From Delphinus delphis (lineage: Eukaryota; Chordata; Mammalia; Artiodactyla; Delphinidae), in contig NC_082689.1 in NCBI RefSeq assembly GCF_949987515.2, forward strand, positions 67,145,746-67,209,745: 64,000 bases of DNA. The letters are read 5' to 3'. Within the stretch, counting starts at the first letter, position 1. Each line of letters starts with the position of its first letter. Made by a program: the position numbers and the translations under genes. The notes under the pieces are model-generated. The model made no database searches, was not told the DNA's origin, and saw only the letters and a list, made by a program, of their open reading frames with translations. Shown in pieces: positions 1 through 12,699 of the stretch.

Positions 1-2015
1 TTTACACAAATGGGGTCATACTAAATTATTGCTCTATAGTTAAAAAAATTCAACATTATGTTTTTGCAATCTTTTTTTGTTAATCTGTATGTTAGTTCTG
101 TCAGTTGCTACCTACTAGTCCATAGACTGAATGCATTATATTTTATTAATATGTAAGCATTTTCAATACATCAATTGTTTCCAAATTTTTCTCTTGTAAG
201 CAATGATACAGTGAACATTCTTCCAGATGCCTTTCTAATGTTTATGCTAGTTAGTCTAGAGAATCAGGAAAGGAGTAGTTATATCAAAAGGCATGGCTTC
301 TCAAGGTTTTTATAGATGCTGCCAGATTTCATTCCTTAAAGTCTGTTCCCATTTATTCTACTTTCTTTTATGTCTGACAGTACCACTTTCTTCCTAACAC
401 TTGTGCCAGCATTTGACATTATCAATATTTAAAAGTTTTTCCAGTAGTGAAAGTGCCTTATTTTAATGTATGTTTCTTTTGTTACTAGTGAGACTGAATA
501 TTTTTTTCAAGTTTTTATATTCAGTGGTGTAATATGTTTGTTCATATGTATGTGAATTGTGTGTTCATATCTGCCTTTTGGTTCATTTTTATTTTGAGAG
601 GTATTTATTTTTTCTGTTAATTTTTAGGAACTCTTTATATATTCTGAGTATTAGTCCTCTCTTAAACATGTTGTACACATATTCTCTCAATCTGTGCCTG
701 GTGTTCGAATTTTATGTATGGAATCTATCATACTATAAACATTAAAATATTTATAAGTTTAATTTGTTGAATTTTTTTATGGCTTCTAGGTCTAGATTAT
801 TCAAATTCTTTGGTTATTTTTTCTAACGTATGTAAATTAGTTAAATTAGTTAAATTTTGGGAATTTCTTTTTAGTTTTCTAATTTTGGAGTCCATTTTAG
901 TATCAGGTTAAAGAATATCCTTTGTGTACTCAAACGAGTAGAGTCAGTCTTTTTTGAGTATCTCATCCTTTCTCCCTTGATTTTTGGTACCAACTGTTGC
1001 ATATACACATGGATCTGTAGGTAACTTTTTAAAAATTGGATGGCTGCCTTTTTATATTATGTTAGGTATGTCAGGTATAGAAAGACACTCCTCATTAATC
1101 TTGTTCTTCTAACTTTCTTGGCTATAATTACACATTTTCTTTACTCTGAAACAGTTTGAAAAGCAGAGACATCATCTGTTCCTTAAAGAGTATGTAGAAT
1201 TTCTCTGTAAAACAAACTATCTGTACTGGCCCACCTTTTTGGGGAATAGCTCTTTGACAACTTGCTCTCTTTTTCTATCGTAATTAATGTCTTTGAATTT
1301 TCTGTTTGCTGGATTCAATATGTATAACTTATGTTGTCCTACAGAATTATCAATTTCATCCAGATTTTATTTACATAAAATTGTGGGAAGTATTTTCTTA
1401 ATATTCTTTTAATTGTTTCTTCATTTCTCTAGTATTATTTCTTATATTATATATTGTTACTTTCCCTTTTTTCGCCCTTGATTTGTTTCACAATTTATCT
1501 ATTTTATTTTTTTCCCCCAAACATCAGATCTTGGATTTATTTATTAGTTCTACATTTTGCTTTTTTTCCAAGTTTTAATTTCTACTTTTATTTTTACTAA
1601 ATTTCTTCTTTATGCTTTCCTCAGATTTTACTTAATGATATTTTCTAAATTTTGGATACTAATGAATTTATTTTCATTCTTGTTTATTAATAGATATGTG
1701 TTTAAGGCTATGAATTATAGCGTGAGAACTGTTAGCTGTAAAAGATGTGATGTGTAGTGTTTTCATTAAATTCATTATTCTTATTTGTAGTAGTATTATT
1801 ATGTAGATATTCTGCAATTTTAACTTTTATTTTTTTCTTTGGAGAGTTATATAAAGAGTCTTAAAATTTTTCCTAACCCCAGATTTTATTAGTAAGTTTT
1901 CATTTTATTGTACTGTGATCAGAAACTGTTGTCTGCATTCTTTCCACTATTAGAATTTATTGGGATTTTATCTGTGACTTAAAATGTGACCAAGTTTTTT
2001 TTTTAACCTTTTAAT
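1..2015 (-). repeat. Ancient antisense L1-like sequence, left part
   Basis: This AT-rich, T-biased stretch keeps phrases typical of antisense L1 ORF2: GTGAGACTGAATATTTTTTT, AGGAACTCTTTATATATTCT and, at 1908-2000, TTTTATTGTACTGTGATCAG. The order runs from the L1 3' side at the left to the 5' side at the right, which fits one old minus-strand copy split by the SINE at 2016. It is too diverged to name the subfamily (L1ME/HAL1-like) and has no useful ORF. Confidence 0.6.
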
Positions 2016-2365
2016 TAAAAAAAAAATTATTTATTTTATTTTTGGCTGCATCGGGTCTTCGTTGCTGCTCACGGACTTTTCTCTAGTTGCAGCGAGCAGG
2101 GGCTACTCTTCATTGTGTTGTGCGGGCTTCTCATTGCAGTGACTTCTCTTGTGCGGAGCACAGGCTCTAGGCATGTGGGCTTCAGTAGTTTGTAGCACAC
2201 GGGCTCAGTAGCTGTGGCTCGCGGGCTCTAGAGCGCAGGCTCAGTAGTTGTGGTGCACGGGCTTAGTTGCTCCGCGGCATGTGGGATCTTCCCAGACCAG
2301 GGCTCGAACCCATGTCCGCTGCATTGGCAGGCAGATTCTTAACCACTGCGCCACCAGGGAAGCCC
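2016..2365 (-). mobile_element. CHR-type tRNA SINE, long subtype
   Basis: The reverse complement starts GGGCTTCCCTGGTGGCGCAG with a B box near GGTTCGAGCCC and ends in an AAATA-type tail (left edge TTATTTATTTTATTT). The body has the repeated GTAGTTGTGGCGCACGGGC units of the long cetacean/cetartiodactyl subtype. It is inserted in the old L1-like element. Confidence 0.9.
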
Positions 2366-3900
2366 TAAGCATTTTCTTAAAGAGAAGTTATATTCTCTGA
2401 CTTAACATTAGAATTCGAAATGTAACAGTTAAATCTATTTTGTTGTTTATATTAGCCTATTTATATTTTTCATATTTATATCTACTTTTTAATACACCTG
2501 TTCATCATGGTTTGAGAGGGTTGGATAGTAGTCTATTAATAGTGTGTCTATATCCGATTTTCCTTATATTTCCTATACCTATGTGTATTGTATGACACCT
2601 AGACATTCATAACCAATATATTTTTTATTGTGAATCACATCTTTTAGCATTAAAGTTTTCTTCATTGCTTGTTTAGTGCTTTTCTGTCCTGAGTTCAGTC
2701 TTGCATGATATTGACCACTGTATTCTTTCCTTCCCTCCTTCCCTCTGTTCTTTCTCTGTCCCTCCTTCCCTCCTTTCTTTTTTTTCTTTCTCGCCCACCC
2801 CCGCCCCCGCCTTGCCCCCACCACATTCTTTGTTTTCAAACTTTCTCAGTCACTGGGTTATAGGAGTCTCTTTCCCACCGAATAGAGTGGAATCTGCTTT
2901 ATGATTCATACGGAAAGTTTGTTTTCTTTCAGTAGGTAAGTTTGGCTCTCTAACATTTATTAAGATGACATAAAAGTTTGGTGTTAATACTGTTATACTA
3001 TTTTATATTATGTTTTAAAATTTATAGGTTTTGAAGAAAATTTACAAGGTGTTCTGCCTTCTTAGCATTGTGTTCTTTTAATTAGAAAGGTTTATATATC
3101 TGTTACCATTATGGCTATAACTACATGGAAACCCTTAAACCTCTTATTTCTTTAAACATTATCTGTTAATCCTCTCTAAGGAGCAATAATAAAATTAATA
3201 TTTTTCTTCTTCCTCCTCCATTTTCTACCAGCTGATTTTAGCATTACAAAATAATTTAAATTCTCCTGTGATTTATCAGTTTTAAAATAATATCTTTTGA
3301 TCTCAGTAACATTCCATGTTTTTCCTCCTTCAGCTTTTATCTTCCCATGTTTCTTTTATCATTTCTGCATGTTAAGGCTTATATTACTTATATTTTATTA
3401 TAGCAGCATAATTACATAGGGATTTAGTCCCATAATTAGTTTTGGTATTTATTATAGTCCTTTTACTTTGAATTTTCCAGCTGGCTCTCGGATGATTGCA
3501 ATTTATCTCCTAGTAAATTCCTCAAGAAGGTTCCATGGGAACAAGATTTTATGTGCTTTCATATGTTCAAAACTTTTGAATATTGTCTGTTACCTTTACA
3601 GTCAATGAGTTTTGCTAGATTTAAATATCTCATTTCTATTTTCTTTCCCCAAGGATTTCATGAGCATTACTCCATCCAGTGGAGTAACTAAAAGACAGTG
3701 GGGTCCACTGAAACTTGTTGAATGTTATTGTGGAGAAATACTGCAACAGATTGATTTCTCCCTTATGAGCTACTGGGGATTTTTTGCCTTGATGTCCAAC
3801 GCATTCTGTAAATTTCAAGTCCAGTGAAGTTGGGCATTTTACTGTTGACTATTAAAATGAGTTTCTCTGGGGACGTGTGCCCTTCAATATGTATTTTATT
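2366..3900 (-). repeat. Continuation of ancient antisense L1-like sequence
   Basis: After the SINE the sequence resumes with an L1-ORF2-like antisense order (TAAATCTATTTTGTTGTTTA; ATTGTGAATCACATCTTTTA). Similarity fades to the right. A pyrimidine-rich low-complexity tract of TTCC/CCTT and C runs occupies 2725-2822. No gene is visible. Confidence 0.4.
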
Positions 3901-4849
3901 TTATTTTTTAAGCATTAAAATAGTGTTTCAGATTTATTAGTAGTAAATTTGGAATAGGGAAATCAATATAGACCATAAGGAAAACTTGAACTTTCTATTC
4001 GTTTCCCAGCTACCCACTCACTTTTCATACAAAACAGACCTTGACTCCCACATCTGAGTGAAATGGGTCTGCAGAATCTTTCGGGGAATGATAGGGTACC
4101 AGTGGCCAGCCTCAAACCTTGTCAGGTCTGAAAATAAGATTACAAGAAGGAAATAACATTTCAGTCTTGTCTTGAGAGACATAACCTAGGTTCAGTTACG
4201 ACTACGTTTGCCATGTGAGGGTAAAGAGCTCAATGTCCATTTATTGGTCAGTGTGGCAAAAAAGATATGCAAGATGGAGCCAATTGTTTGAGCTAAATTA
4301 ATACAGTTTTTTTTTTTTAACTCATTGTTACCTATTTTGTAACTTACTCATTCTTCTGTAGGGGAAAGAAAGACTATAGAAGAGTATGAAGAGATTAACT
4401 GAGTATAGTAAAATATGGATCCCTCAATAGAAATATAAGGAATGGAATGATAATTGTCACCCTTTTCCTAAAATCTTGTTTGAAATTTCCCTACTGTTAC
4501 ACTACAACTGAAGCTTTCACACCACTCTATACGGACTTCTACATTCTGTATTTTATAGCTAGAAATACACTAATAAATTTTTACAAAATATCACATATGC
4601 TTACTATTGTTCCTAGTGTATTGCTAAATACGTATTAAGCTATTTTATCTTAGTCGTAATCATATCTACACAGAAAGTATGAAGATGTCTTTCTCAACAG
4701 AGTATGAAACACGCCTTTAGTGGAATGTTGAACCCTCATTTCAGAGCAAAATAATATATGGCTATCAGAGCCTATTAAGAGGAAAATACTTAAATTCTTT
4801 TAGAAGTAAACTTTGTATGGAATGAGTTTCTGATGTGCCCCTCTAATCT
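3901..4849. other. Intron, nothing recognised
   Basis: No exon, RNA gene or clear repeat is visible. A short T run lies at 4310-4318. Confidence 0.5.
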
Positions 4850-4946
4850 TTTTTTTTTTTTTAATTGAGGTATAGTCGATTCACAATGTTGTGTAAGTTT
4901 CAGGTGTACAGCAAAGTGATTTCAGTTATACATATATATCTATTTC
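4850..4946 (-). repeat. L1 3' UTR fragment (cetartiodactyl type), antisense
   Basis: A T tract is followed by AATTGAGGTATAGTCGATTC and GTTTCAGGTGTACAGCAAAG, the antisense 3' end of cetartiodactyl L1. The same motif heads the longer copy at 56868. Only about 90 nt remain. Confidence 0.8.
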
Positions 4947-6475
4947 AGATTTCAGTAGGTATTTTATTATAAAAAGTTTTCTTATATTTTATTTTTATAT
5001 ATTTATTCCTTTCCATTATTTTGATTTTCTTCTGGGGAGATTCCAGTTACACATGTATAGATCTCCTTTACTTGTCTTTAGTTCTCTGTTTCTAATACTT
5101 CTTAAATTTAAAACAGTTTTCTTCTCTCTTTGGTTGCCTTTTTTGTATCTGTCATCTATTACCTCGACTTTGATAGATTTCAATACATAGCATTTAAATC
5201 TCTGGAGCTCTGCTAGCTAATGTTTCATCTCCTCTTACTGTCTTGGTGTTTCTTCTCTATCCTTTTAATTGTCTGCTTTGTGTGTGAACAGATACGATTT
5301 TGCTTCATTAATTATTTTTTGTTCTTGGTTTAATGTATGGTCTTAAATTTTATCTGTTCTTTGGCATTACTTTTCTTGCAAGTAGTCCTCATCTGCCATT
5401 TGTTTTTCCTGTGTCTTTTCTCCTTTCTTCCCATTCATAGTATGTTTGTACAGATTTCGATGATGGTTCTGTTTTGTTATTCATCTTCAAAGCAGTGGGT
5501 TTTTCTTGGAACATATTTATGGGAGATTCATGAGGAAGACAGTCACAGTTTAAGTACTAAGTTAAAAAGACTTTTCCTTTTTTGTGTTTGAATTTTGTTT
5601 TCAGCCTTTAATTCTTCTAAGCTAAGGGATATGGGAAGGTGTGAAATTTTTCTTAATATAATGACTTCCCACTGCTACAGAGGTATGGTGTTCCTGCAAA
5701 AATGGATTTCTGACCTCCTTTTGTTTCCGTTATTTTTAAAGGATTTTTGTGCCTATGTTCATGGGGGATATTGAGAAACTGGATAATATTTTGTTGCCAG
5801 TCTGATTCTCATACCTTGCAGGTAAACGATAATTCCTCTCTCAGGAAGTGTTAGGAATTTTATCTTTTCTCTTTGAATTTGTCACATTTCCCACTATTTG
5901 TCTAACGTGACTACTTTTTTGTTCAAATTAGCCATCGGGGGGCACTTTTAGTTTAAAATTTGTAACTTTATTCAGCTCAGGGAACTTCTGTCTTTTCTTT
6001 CTTTTTCCTTGTGCTTTCTTTTTTTTAGTCTTTCTGTAACTCATATTCTATGTGTGTTGATCTTTTTAGATTGTTCCTCCATGGTTTCTTTTTCATTTCA
6101 TTTCTTTGACTTTTCCCTTCACATTGTGAGAGACATTTTCTCAACTTTATCTTCTATACTGTTTATTAGTTGTTAGCTTTGTTTATTACAGTAATGTTTG
6201 GAAGTTCTGGGTTGCCTCATCCTCTACATTCCTTTTCTCTTAAGTATTTATATAGTATTTAAGATGACCTTATATTTTCTCTAAATATACTCTAAACCTA
6301 AGTTCTCTGGATCTGTCTTCACCATCTTTTCTCTTATACACAAATTCTGGCTATAATTTCTTGTGCTCTTATCAGTCTAATGCCAGTGATTTCTAGCTTC
6401 TAGAAATTCTTTTAATTTATGGTATACTGAAGGTACCTTTCTTATATCCCAGCATGGCAAAAAAAAAAAAAAAAA
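4947..6475 (-). repeat. T-rich, old L1-like antisense sequence
   Basis: The pyrimidine-rich strand resembles antisense L1 5' half text (CATTGTGAGAGACATTTTCT; TTTCAATACATAGCATTTAA). It ends near a run of A at 6461-6475. The assignment is weak. Confidence 0.35.
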
Positions 6476-7413
6476 TTATTTCTTCTTTCTTAGCAAGGAA
6501 ATTATCTCTTTATTTTCTTTCTCTTCCTCCTTCTTCTCCTTCTTGTCATTTTAAGGTTTTGGGGGCATGAAGAAAGTTAGGTGCTTGTTTTTTGTCTGCT
6601 TTCTTGATCTAACTATTTTTCTTAAGAGAACCTTAAAGTATATGAAATTTGAAGAGTGTAGATAAGACATTTATCTTTTTATAGCCTATACTTTTGTTAA
6701 TTATAATTTATGTTGGAAGCTCAAATACAGGGAAAAGTTATAATTTTATTTATATTTGTTAATGTATTTGACCACTTGAACCTGTGTTTCTACTTCCTTG
6801 TCATCTTTGAAATCTTGACTTCCTTCTAATCTGGTAATTTCCATTTCTCTCTAAGACTCATTTCTCTGTTTCTGTTTTCCTTCCTTCTAGTCACTATTCC
6901 ATAGTTTGTCTTTCACACTGAGGTAAAATACACATCTTATCAAATATCACTACCCTTGAGGATGAGAGTCAAATTTCTGAGTATGACATAGAAGGACCAT
7001 TCTTGTCTGGAAGCCCCTTCCATGTTTTTCATCTTTGTATATATTTCCATTACTTGAAATTACCTTCATTCTTGGATCTTTTGTCCACTTAGGGAACTTG
7101 TCTGCTATTTCATGGTGAAATTAAGCTCTTTCTTTTTTATGGTTCCAGAACTTTATTTATACTCAGTTAAAGAACTTAACATATAGTTGTACTTATTTTT
7201 AAGTGTCCATCTGCCCTCCTGTAGACAGTACAATACATTATGCCTCCTTGATAGGCAGCCATAATGCTCCTAGAAAACTATGTCAGGTGAAGAATACACC
7301 TTTTAAAATACTTGACTGAACTGTAGATTGGTTATATTTATCATGACTAAGGCTTATAAGTCATTCAGTAATTTCTTTAAAAGAAGAAACTTTCTATCAG
7401 AGTTTAAATCAGT
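6476..7413 (+). repeat. Probable L2-like remnant, otherwise unassigned intron
   Basis: From about 6900 the text (GGAAGCCCCTTCC; GGGAACTTGTCTGCTA) resembles a decayed LINE 3' end. A (TTCTTCTCC)-like pyrimidine run lies at 6520-6548. There are no exon signals. Confidence 0.3.
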
Positions 7414-7425
7414 AAGAAATCCTAG

Positions 7426-7645
7426 GGGACTTCCCTGGTGGCACAGTGGTTAAGACTCCACACTCCCAATGCAGAGGGTCCGGGTTCAATCCCTGGTCAG
7501 GGAACTAGATCCCACATGCATGCCCCAACTAAAAGTTTGCATGCCGCAACTAAGGGGCCCTCGAGCCACAGCTAAGGAGCTCACCTGCCGCAACTAAGAC
7601 CTAGTGCAACCAAATAAATAAATAAAATAAATAAATATGAAAAAA
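7426..7645 (+). mobile_element. CHR-type tRNA SINE with 12-bp target duplication
   Basis: It begins GGACTTCCCTGGTGGCACAG, has a B box GGGTTCAATCCC and an AAATA-type tail. Identical flanks AAGAAATCCTAG at 7414-7425 and 7646-7657 mark the insertion. Confidence 0.93.
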
Positions 7646-7657
7646 AAGAAATCCTAG

Positions 7658-8110
7658 ACATTTTTGATGGAAGGAAGGAACTGTCGGAGTAGAGGGGGAG
7701 AAATAAGATAGAGGAAGATCAGATCAGGCCCATCAAGTGCAAAGAATGATGCCCTGTCGTATACCTAGAGAAGCAAAAGGTCTTTGAGTAATATGAGCTG
7801 ATAGAACTAGAGGTACTGAGTTTGTGTCTAAAGATCTAGACTGTTTATTGCTATTAAATGCTATAACCAAATATTTTAAGATTTTTCTAAAACGGGTGTT
7901 CTTAGGACAACAGTTAAATTTAGTGTCGACACTACTGACCACTAACAGAACTATGTCAGATAGCAAAAGAATATCCCAATGATCCTGTGAAGAAGACTGT
8001 GTGCTTTTGTTCAGAATAAATCATAAGGCTAGCAACTGTTAAGACGAGAAAGGGGGCTTGTCCACCATGTAACCGGAGTGACTAGTCTTTCCACATTGAT
8101 TGTGAGTGAA
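7658..8110. other. Intron, nothing recognised
   Basis: No exon or repeat could be assigned. Confidence 0.45.
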
Positions 8111-9100
8111 CGTGATGCCCACTGTGTACAGAGAGCATCCTGCTAGGTATTCTGGGAGCAGCACAGGAGATGAAATCCTGGGTCCCACACTTAAGGATTA
8201 TAGTCTCCTTAGACAAACAACTGGGGCCTATGAAAGGATTTATTAGTTATCAAAGCAGTGTATTAGTGTGTGCAGAGAAAGGTATGAGGAATGGAAAAGT
8301 TTAAGTCCTAAAAAAAAAGTACAAAACAAGGAATGATATAATTTAGATGGAGGAATGACTTCTTGGAGGGGTCAATTTTGATCTGTATCTTTGGGGGAGT
8401 TAATGAATATGGAGGGGCAATGAGCTACCCCAAATTGGTAGCACAATAGCACAATATACAGGAGGAAGATGGAGGGGCAAACCAAGTTGTGTTTTGTGTA
8501 AAGCAGGAGACTGGTTGATTGGTTGGCTGAAGAAGTATTTGTAGGAATTAGTAATCAAGAAGCATTCTTGTGCCTTATAGCATTCCCCCCCACCATGTAT
8601 AAAGCTACTTGGGGTGACAGAGTGATGGTTAAAGGGAAATTACACATGTCCCTACTTTCAGGGAGCCTACATTCTAAATGGTATAAGGTGCTCACACATA
8701 GAAAACAGTAGCTGAAGCTTGACTAAACTGGTATATGATGAAGGGTAAAGAGATAGTCTGGAAAAAATAGATATGGTTTGAATCTTTAAAATGGGAACAA
8801 ATGATGACTGCTATACAGGTTTGTTAGAATAAAATGAAATACCATATGTAAAGTGCCTAACACTTGACAGGCACTCTGTGTTTGTTGTCGCTCCCTCCTT
8901 TTCTACCTCTCAGTTCTAAGGTAGTATGTGCAAAGAAAAAAAAGGAGAGATGCTTGAAGGATGAGAGATCAGTGAAACTTTCAGAAGAGGTGGGACTGGT
9001 CTTGGGCCTTAAAAGATTTGTGGGTTTTAGAGAGTGAACGTTACAAGAAAAGAGAGGTGGAGCTTGGACGTGCTTCAGGGAGCTCCAAGGAGCTTCTGCT
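8111..9100 (+). repeat. Ancient interspersed repeat relic with MIR-like piece
   Basis: Text such as ACTGTGTACAGAGAGCATCC, TTCTTGGAGGGGTC and TCAGAAGAGGTGGGACTGG follows the order of an old, widely dispersed mammalian repeat whose copies also appear near 23660, 28010, 36090 and 62040. A MIR-like segment (AAAATGGGAACAAATGATGA ... AAGTGCCTAACACTTGACAG) lies at about 8785-8895. The family name is not certain. Confidence 0.4.
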
Positions 9101-9454
9101 CATGTGGAGTGGGAGAAGAGGTCTGAAAGGCAGGCTTGGAACCTAGACGTTGGCTGGTGCTTAGGTTGCATTCTTCTGCCCAGATTCCACCTTGTGCACT
9201 GCTTCGACCAAGTGTTGACATGTTGCCATGTGTCAGCTCCTCTGATATGCAGGAGTTATCAACTTGGAATTCCCCATAGCAAATAGCATAGTACTTTACA
9301 CATAGTAAGGCCCTCTATGCATATTTATTAGGTGAGTTAGTAAAACAAATGCTTAGGAACATCAGAAACAAGGGTGGTATGAAGATGACATTTTATGCTA
9401 ATACTACATCAAATTATTTAGTACAATGTGGGAGAGAATATTGTAGAGTAGAAT

Positions 9455-9740
9455 AGTAGCGTATCTTGGAGAGGGCCAGATGTGGTTTTCACCTTGGCTG
9501 ATTGACTTATGTACTTCGTGGATTTGGATAAGTTTTTGCAATATATTCTTGTATCTGAGACCATTTTTAGCCTTCTGCTCTTCTGGCGTCAGTTTCCTCA
9601 TCTATTGAATAGCTAGTACCTGCTTCATAGAGTTGTCATGAGGATTCAATGAAAACTAGCTCAATGCCTGGCCCATACTGGGTGCTCACTTAAATATTAT
9701 TAATTATCATCATAATACTTATTATTTATTATTTTTGTGT
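9455..9740 (+). repeat. MIR SINE, sense
   Basis: CAGTTTCCTCATCTATTGAA is followed by GAGTTGTCATGAGGATTCAA and CAATGCCTGGCCCATACTGG, the usual order of the MIR core and 3' end. Confidence 0.75.
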
Positions 9741-9912
9741 TATTCTTAATTCACATTGAAACTTTGATATGCATATTTTGAGTGACAAAATTCACTCTTG
9801 TTCTATCAGTGTTGAGCAAAGAACAAAATAATGTACAGTGCTATTCTATAGTATTTCATTGTTGACCTTGCTATATTGTTTGCAACCCTGTTATATCAAA
9901 ATTTAATTTGTA

Positions 9913-10128
9913 GGGCTTTCCTGGTGGCGCAATGGTTGGGGGTCCGTCTGCCGGTGCAGGGGATGCGGGTTCGTGCCCCGGTCTGGGAAGATCCCACATG
10001 CTGCGGAGCGGCTGGGCCCGTGAGCCATGGCCGCTGAGCCTGCGCGCCTGGAGCCTGTGCTCCGCAACGGGAGAGGCCACAACAGTGAGAGGCCTGCATA
10101 CTGCAAAAAAAAAAAAAAAAAAAAAAAA
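9913..10128 (+). mobile_element. CHR SINE, short subtype, exact target duplication
   Basis: Full element from GGGCTTTCCTGGTGGCGCAA through CCGCTGAGCCTGCGCGCC to a pure A tail of about 24. Identical flanks TTAATTTGTA lie at 9903-9912 and 10129-10138. The long A tail and exact duplication point to a fairly recent insertion. Confidence 0.95.
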
Positions 10129-10229
10129 TTAATTTGTAAATAATGATCTGTGACACAGTCTAAGGAGAATGCATCTTAGGCCCAGTCCTCTGCAGGAGCA
10201 GTTCACGGAGTATTTTTCATCACCTGCCT

Positions 10230-10375
10230 TGGGCTCTTCCAGACCATACACAAAACTGATATCCTTGATCCTCATAGCAATCCCCAAATTGTTGGCCATA
10301 GCTTTTTATCCCCATTTAGCAGCAGCTGAAGAAATTAAGGCTCAGGTGACAAGGTTAGTGAGTGGTGCAAGCCAT
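10230..10375 (-). repeat. MIR SINE, antisense
   Basis: ATCCTTGATCCTCATAGCAA, TATCCCCATTTAGCAG and GAAATTAAGGCTCAGGTGAC follow the antisense MIR order. Confidence 0.7.
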
Positions 10376-10839
10376 TTATAATAATGGTAAAAAAAAAAAA
10401 AAAAGCATGGGCTCAAGTTAAATTTTGAATCAGTGTCTACAATAACTAGGAAGTGAGATAAAGCAGTCACTAGGAACACGTGGAAAAGATCGCTGAAAAA
10501 TGAGACTCTGCCTGTTATTAAGTGTGAGTGTTGTCTCATTAGTCTTTCAGCCTGCTGACTGTGAAAAGTGTATTTGAGTTTTTTTCAAAGACCTTTTTGG
10601 CAACATAGAGTCACAAAATGCCACATTTCGCTCTTCATGGTTTTCACTGAAAATTTATAAACTTCAACTTTCAAGAGTTCCAAAGAGATGACCTATCATA
10701 CTTCAGCAGTTCATTGTCTGTAGAATAGTTTTTAAGGACAGGTATGTTGCACTGTAATGAATATAGAGCCTGGACATTGTTTTGACTTGAAGGATGCATT
10801 TTAGTGTTTAAAAAGCTCTATCATGTGATGTAAAACAGC

Positions 10840-11220
10840 ATCTCTGACTCCCCATTCGCCTAGACTTCAAAACTTGCAGTCGGCTTTGAGAACCTCACTC
10901 TGTATCTCCATCAGTTATCAAGTTCTGCATATTCTTTTCTCTTACTCACTTTTCAAAGCAAATGTCGTTTCCTCCTTGAAGCCTGCCGTGATCTCACCTC
11001 TGATGTGTAGTTTCTTCTAACTTGGTGCACCCCTGGTACTTGGCATTTAATCGCAGTGAGACTCAGCCCTTTACTGAATGTGATTTTTAATTTAAAAATG
11101 AGTATCTCTATTCCACTATGAAGCAGTGACCATATCTTACTCATTAGCATGTACTTATCACCTAACACACTGCCTGGCACATAGTGGGTTCTTTGCCTCA
11201 TGATGTAGTGGAATGAATTG
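10840..11220 (+). repeat. L2 LINE 3' end, sense
   Basis: CAAATGTCGTTTCCTCCTTG, then GAAGCCTGCCGTGATCTCAC, then CACACTGCCTGGCACATAGT, the standard L2 3' order. Confidence 0.7.
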
Positions 11221-11224
11221 CTTT

Positions 11225-12699
11225 GATTATGGTGGAACCCTTTCTGAGACCAGAGATAACACTTTGTAATATTCAAAGCCTAAATTGAGAAAAGAAGAAA
11301 GAAAACTTGTAGATAATAAACTTGAAATTATGTAGTAACCATGGGCTTTGTTATTGTGTGCCTGCCAAAAAAGTGACTCAAGGTTAAACCAAAATCTTTT
11401 CCTTCACAAATGGCGACTCCCCTCCCAGTATTAGTAGATTTTTGTTGGTCGTTTTATTTTAAAAGACCATGATAAACCTAGTAGGATAAGAATAAAATGA
11501 ATGCCCACAAATTAGATCTGCCTGTGACTTTTTTACTAAGTGAATTCCCCCCCAGCTGCCATTGTGAGCGAGCTGTGTAGGTTTTGAAATTCAAAGTAGG
11601 GAACCCTAGAGTTTGTAGTGTCTCTTTTTTTCTTTTGAGGAATATGAGATCACCGTGCATATAAAACACACCCAAATGAACTCTGCCCAGTAGCAGTCTA
11701 GATAATGAAATGGAAAGTTTGTATCTGAGTTGCCGAGAATCTCCCATTTTGCCCTGTTACTAGGACAACCACTTTGTGATCTAGAAGTGACAGGGAGCTC
11801 CCCTCAAGCTGAACGCAGCATGTCATTCTCTGTGTCCTTGGTTGAAGAGCACTGAGTAGGTGCTTGTTAAGGAATCGGTCCAAAGGGAGTTTATAATATA
11901 AAAACTCAGATTAGTTTTAATATTGCAATACTTTTTGTCATTTTTGTGTTTCTCTTACTCTTTATTTAGACATTATTGAAAATTTTCTCATTAACCAGAA
12001 ATGGACCCTTCTCCAACCCTCGAAAATACTGGAATACAATTTTTAGTTATTGTAAGAAAAAAAGGCAAAATGGTTGTTAAACTTTTGAGAATGCTTTGAG
12101 CATGCTTATTTAAATGCTTTGAATTGAATGAAATGTGCTCAATTACACAGATCTGTGCTTTTAAAAAACACTAGCATTTGCAATTCATACGTTGTAGTTT
12201 AATGCCCCATTTATATTTAACAGTATTATTTAGGTTGATTGTTAAGGTAATATTTAACAGGAATAGTTAAGTGTGTAGCTTCAAGGACAGCTAAAAGGTC
12301 CATAATACAGAAATTTTAGCTGTTTAGGAGACGAAATACATAAATATATATTAAAATCCTTTTATTATGACTTGTAAAGTTTAACACCTTTGGACCAATT
12401 CTAACTTCAGGATTATTTTTTGTGCCTCATATAATATGTTTCAATCTACCCATTTATCACTTTTATGAGTAGCATAAGTAAATTTAGTGCATCTGCATAT
12501 TTATACACTTTAAATAGACCAATGTAAACAGTTTCTTATCTGCCATATGTTGAAATGTTTCAGTAAAGTAAAGACATAACTGCCTAGTCAACAAAGAATG
12601 GCATTGAATTGCACTGTTTTGGAAAAAAAAGTTAAGTGAACTAGATGGCTGCTAATCTGGTTCTTTAAATATCATAAACAAAAGTATCAGAATGTGTTT
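11225..12699. other. Intron upstream of the candidate promoter, nothing recognised
   Basis: Mostly unique-looking AT-rich sequence without a clear transposon. Because no repeat family is visible next to a candidate promoter, conserved noncoding elements are possible, but conservation cannot be judged here. Confidence 0.45.

Noticed and set aside
9871..10156. Overlapping ORFs in SINE copies (also at 26226-26627, 28753-29091, 44849-45417, 58188-58461 and 62303-62855)
   Set aside because: They translate the CHR SINE in several frames, and the same arginine/proline-rich peptides recur wherever a copy lies.
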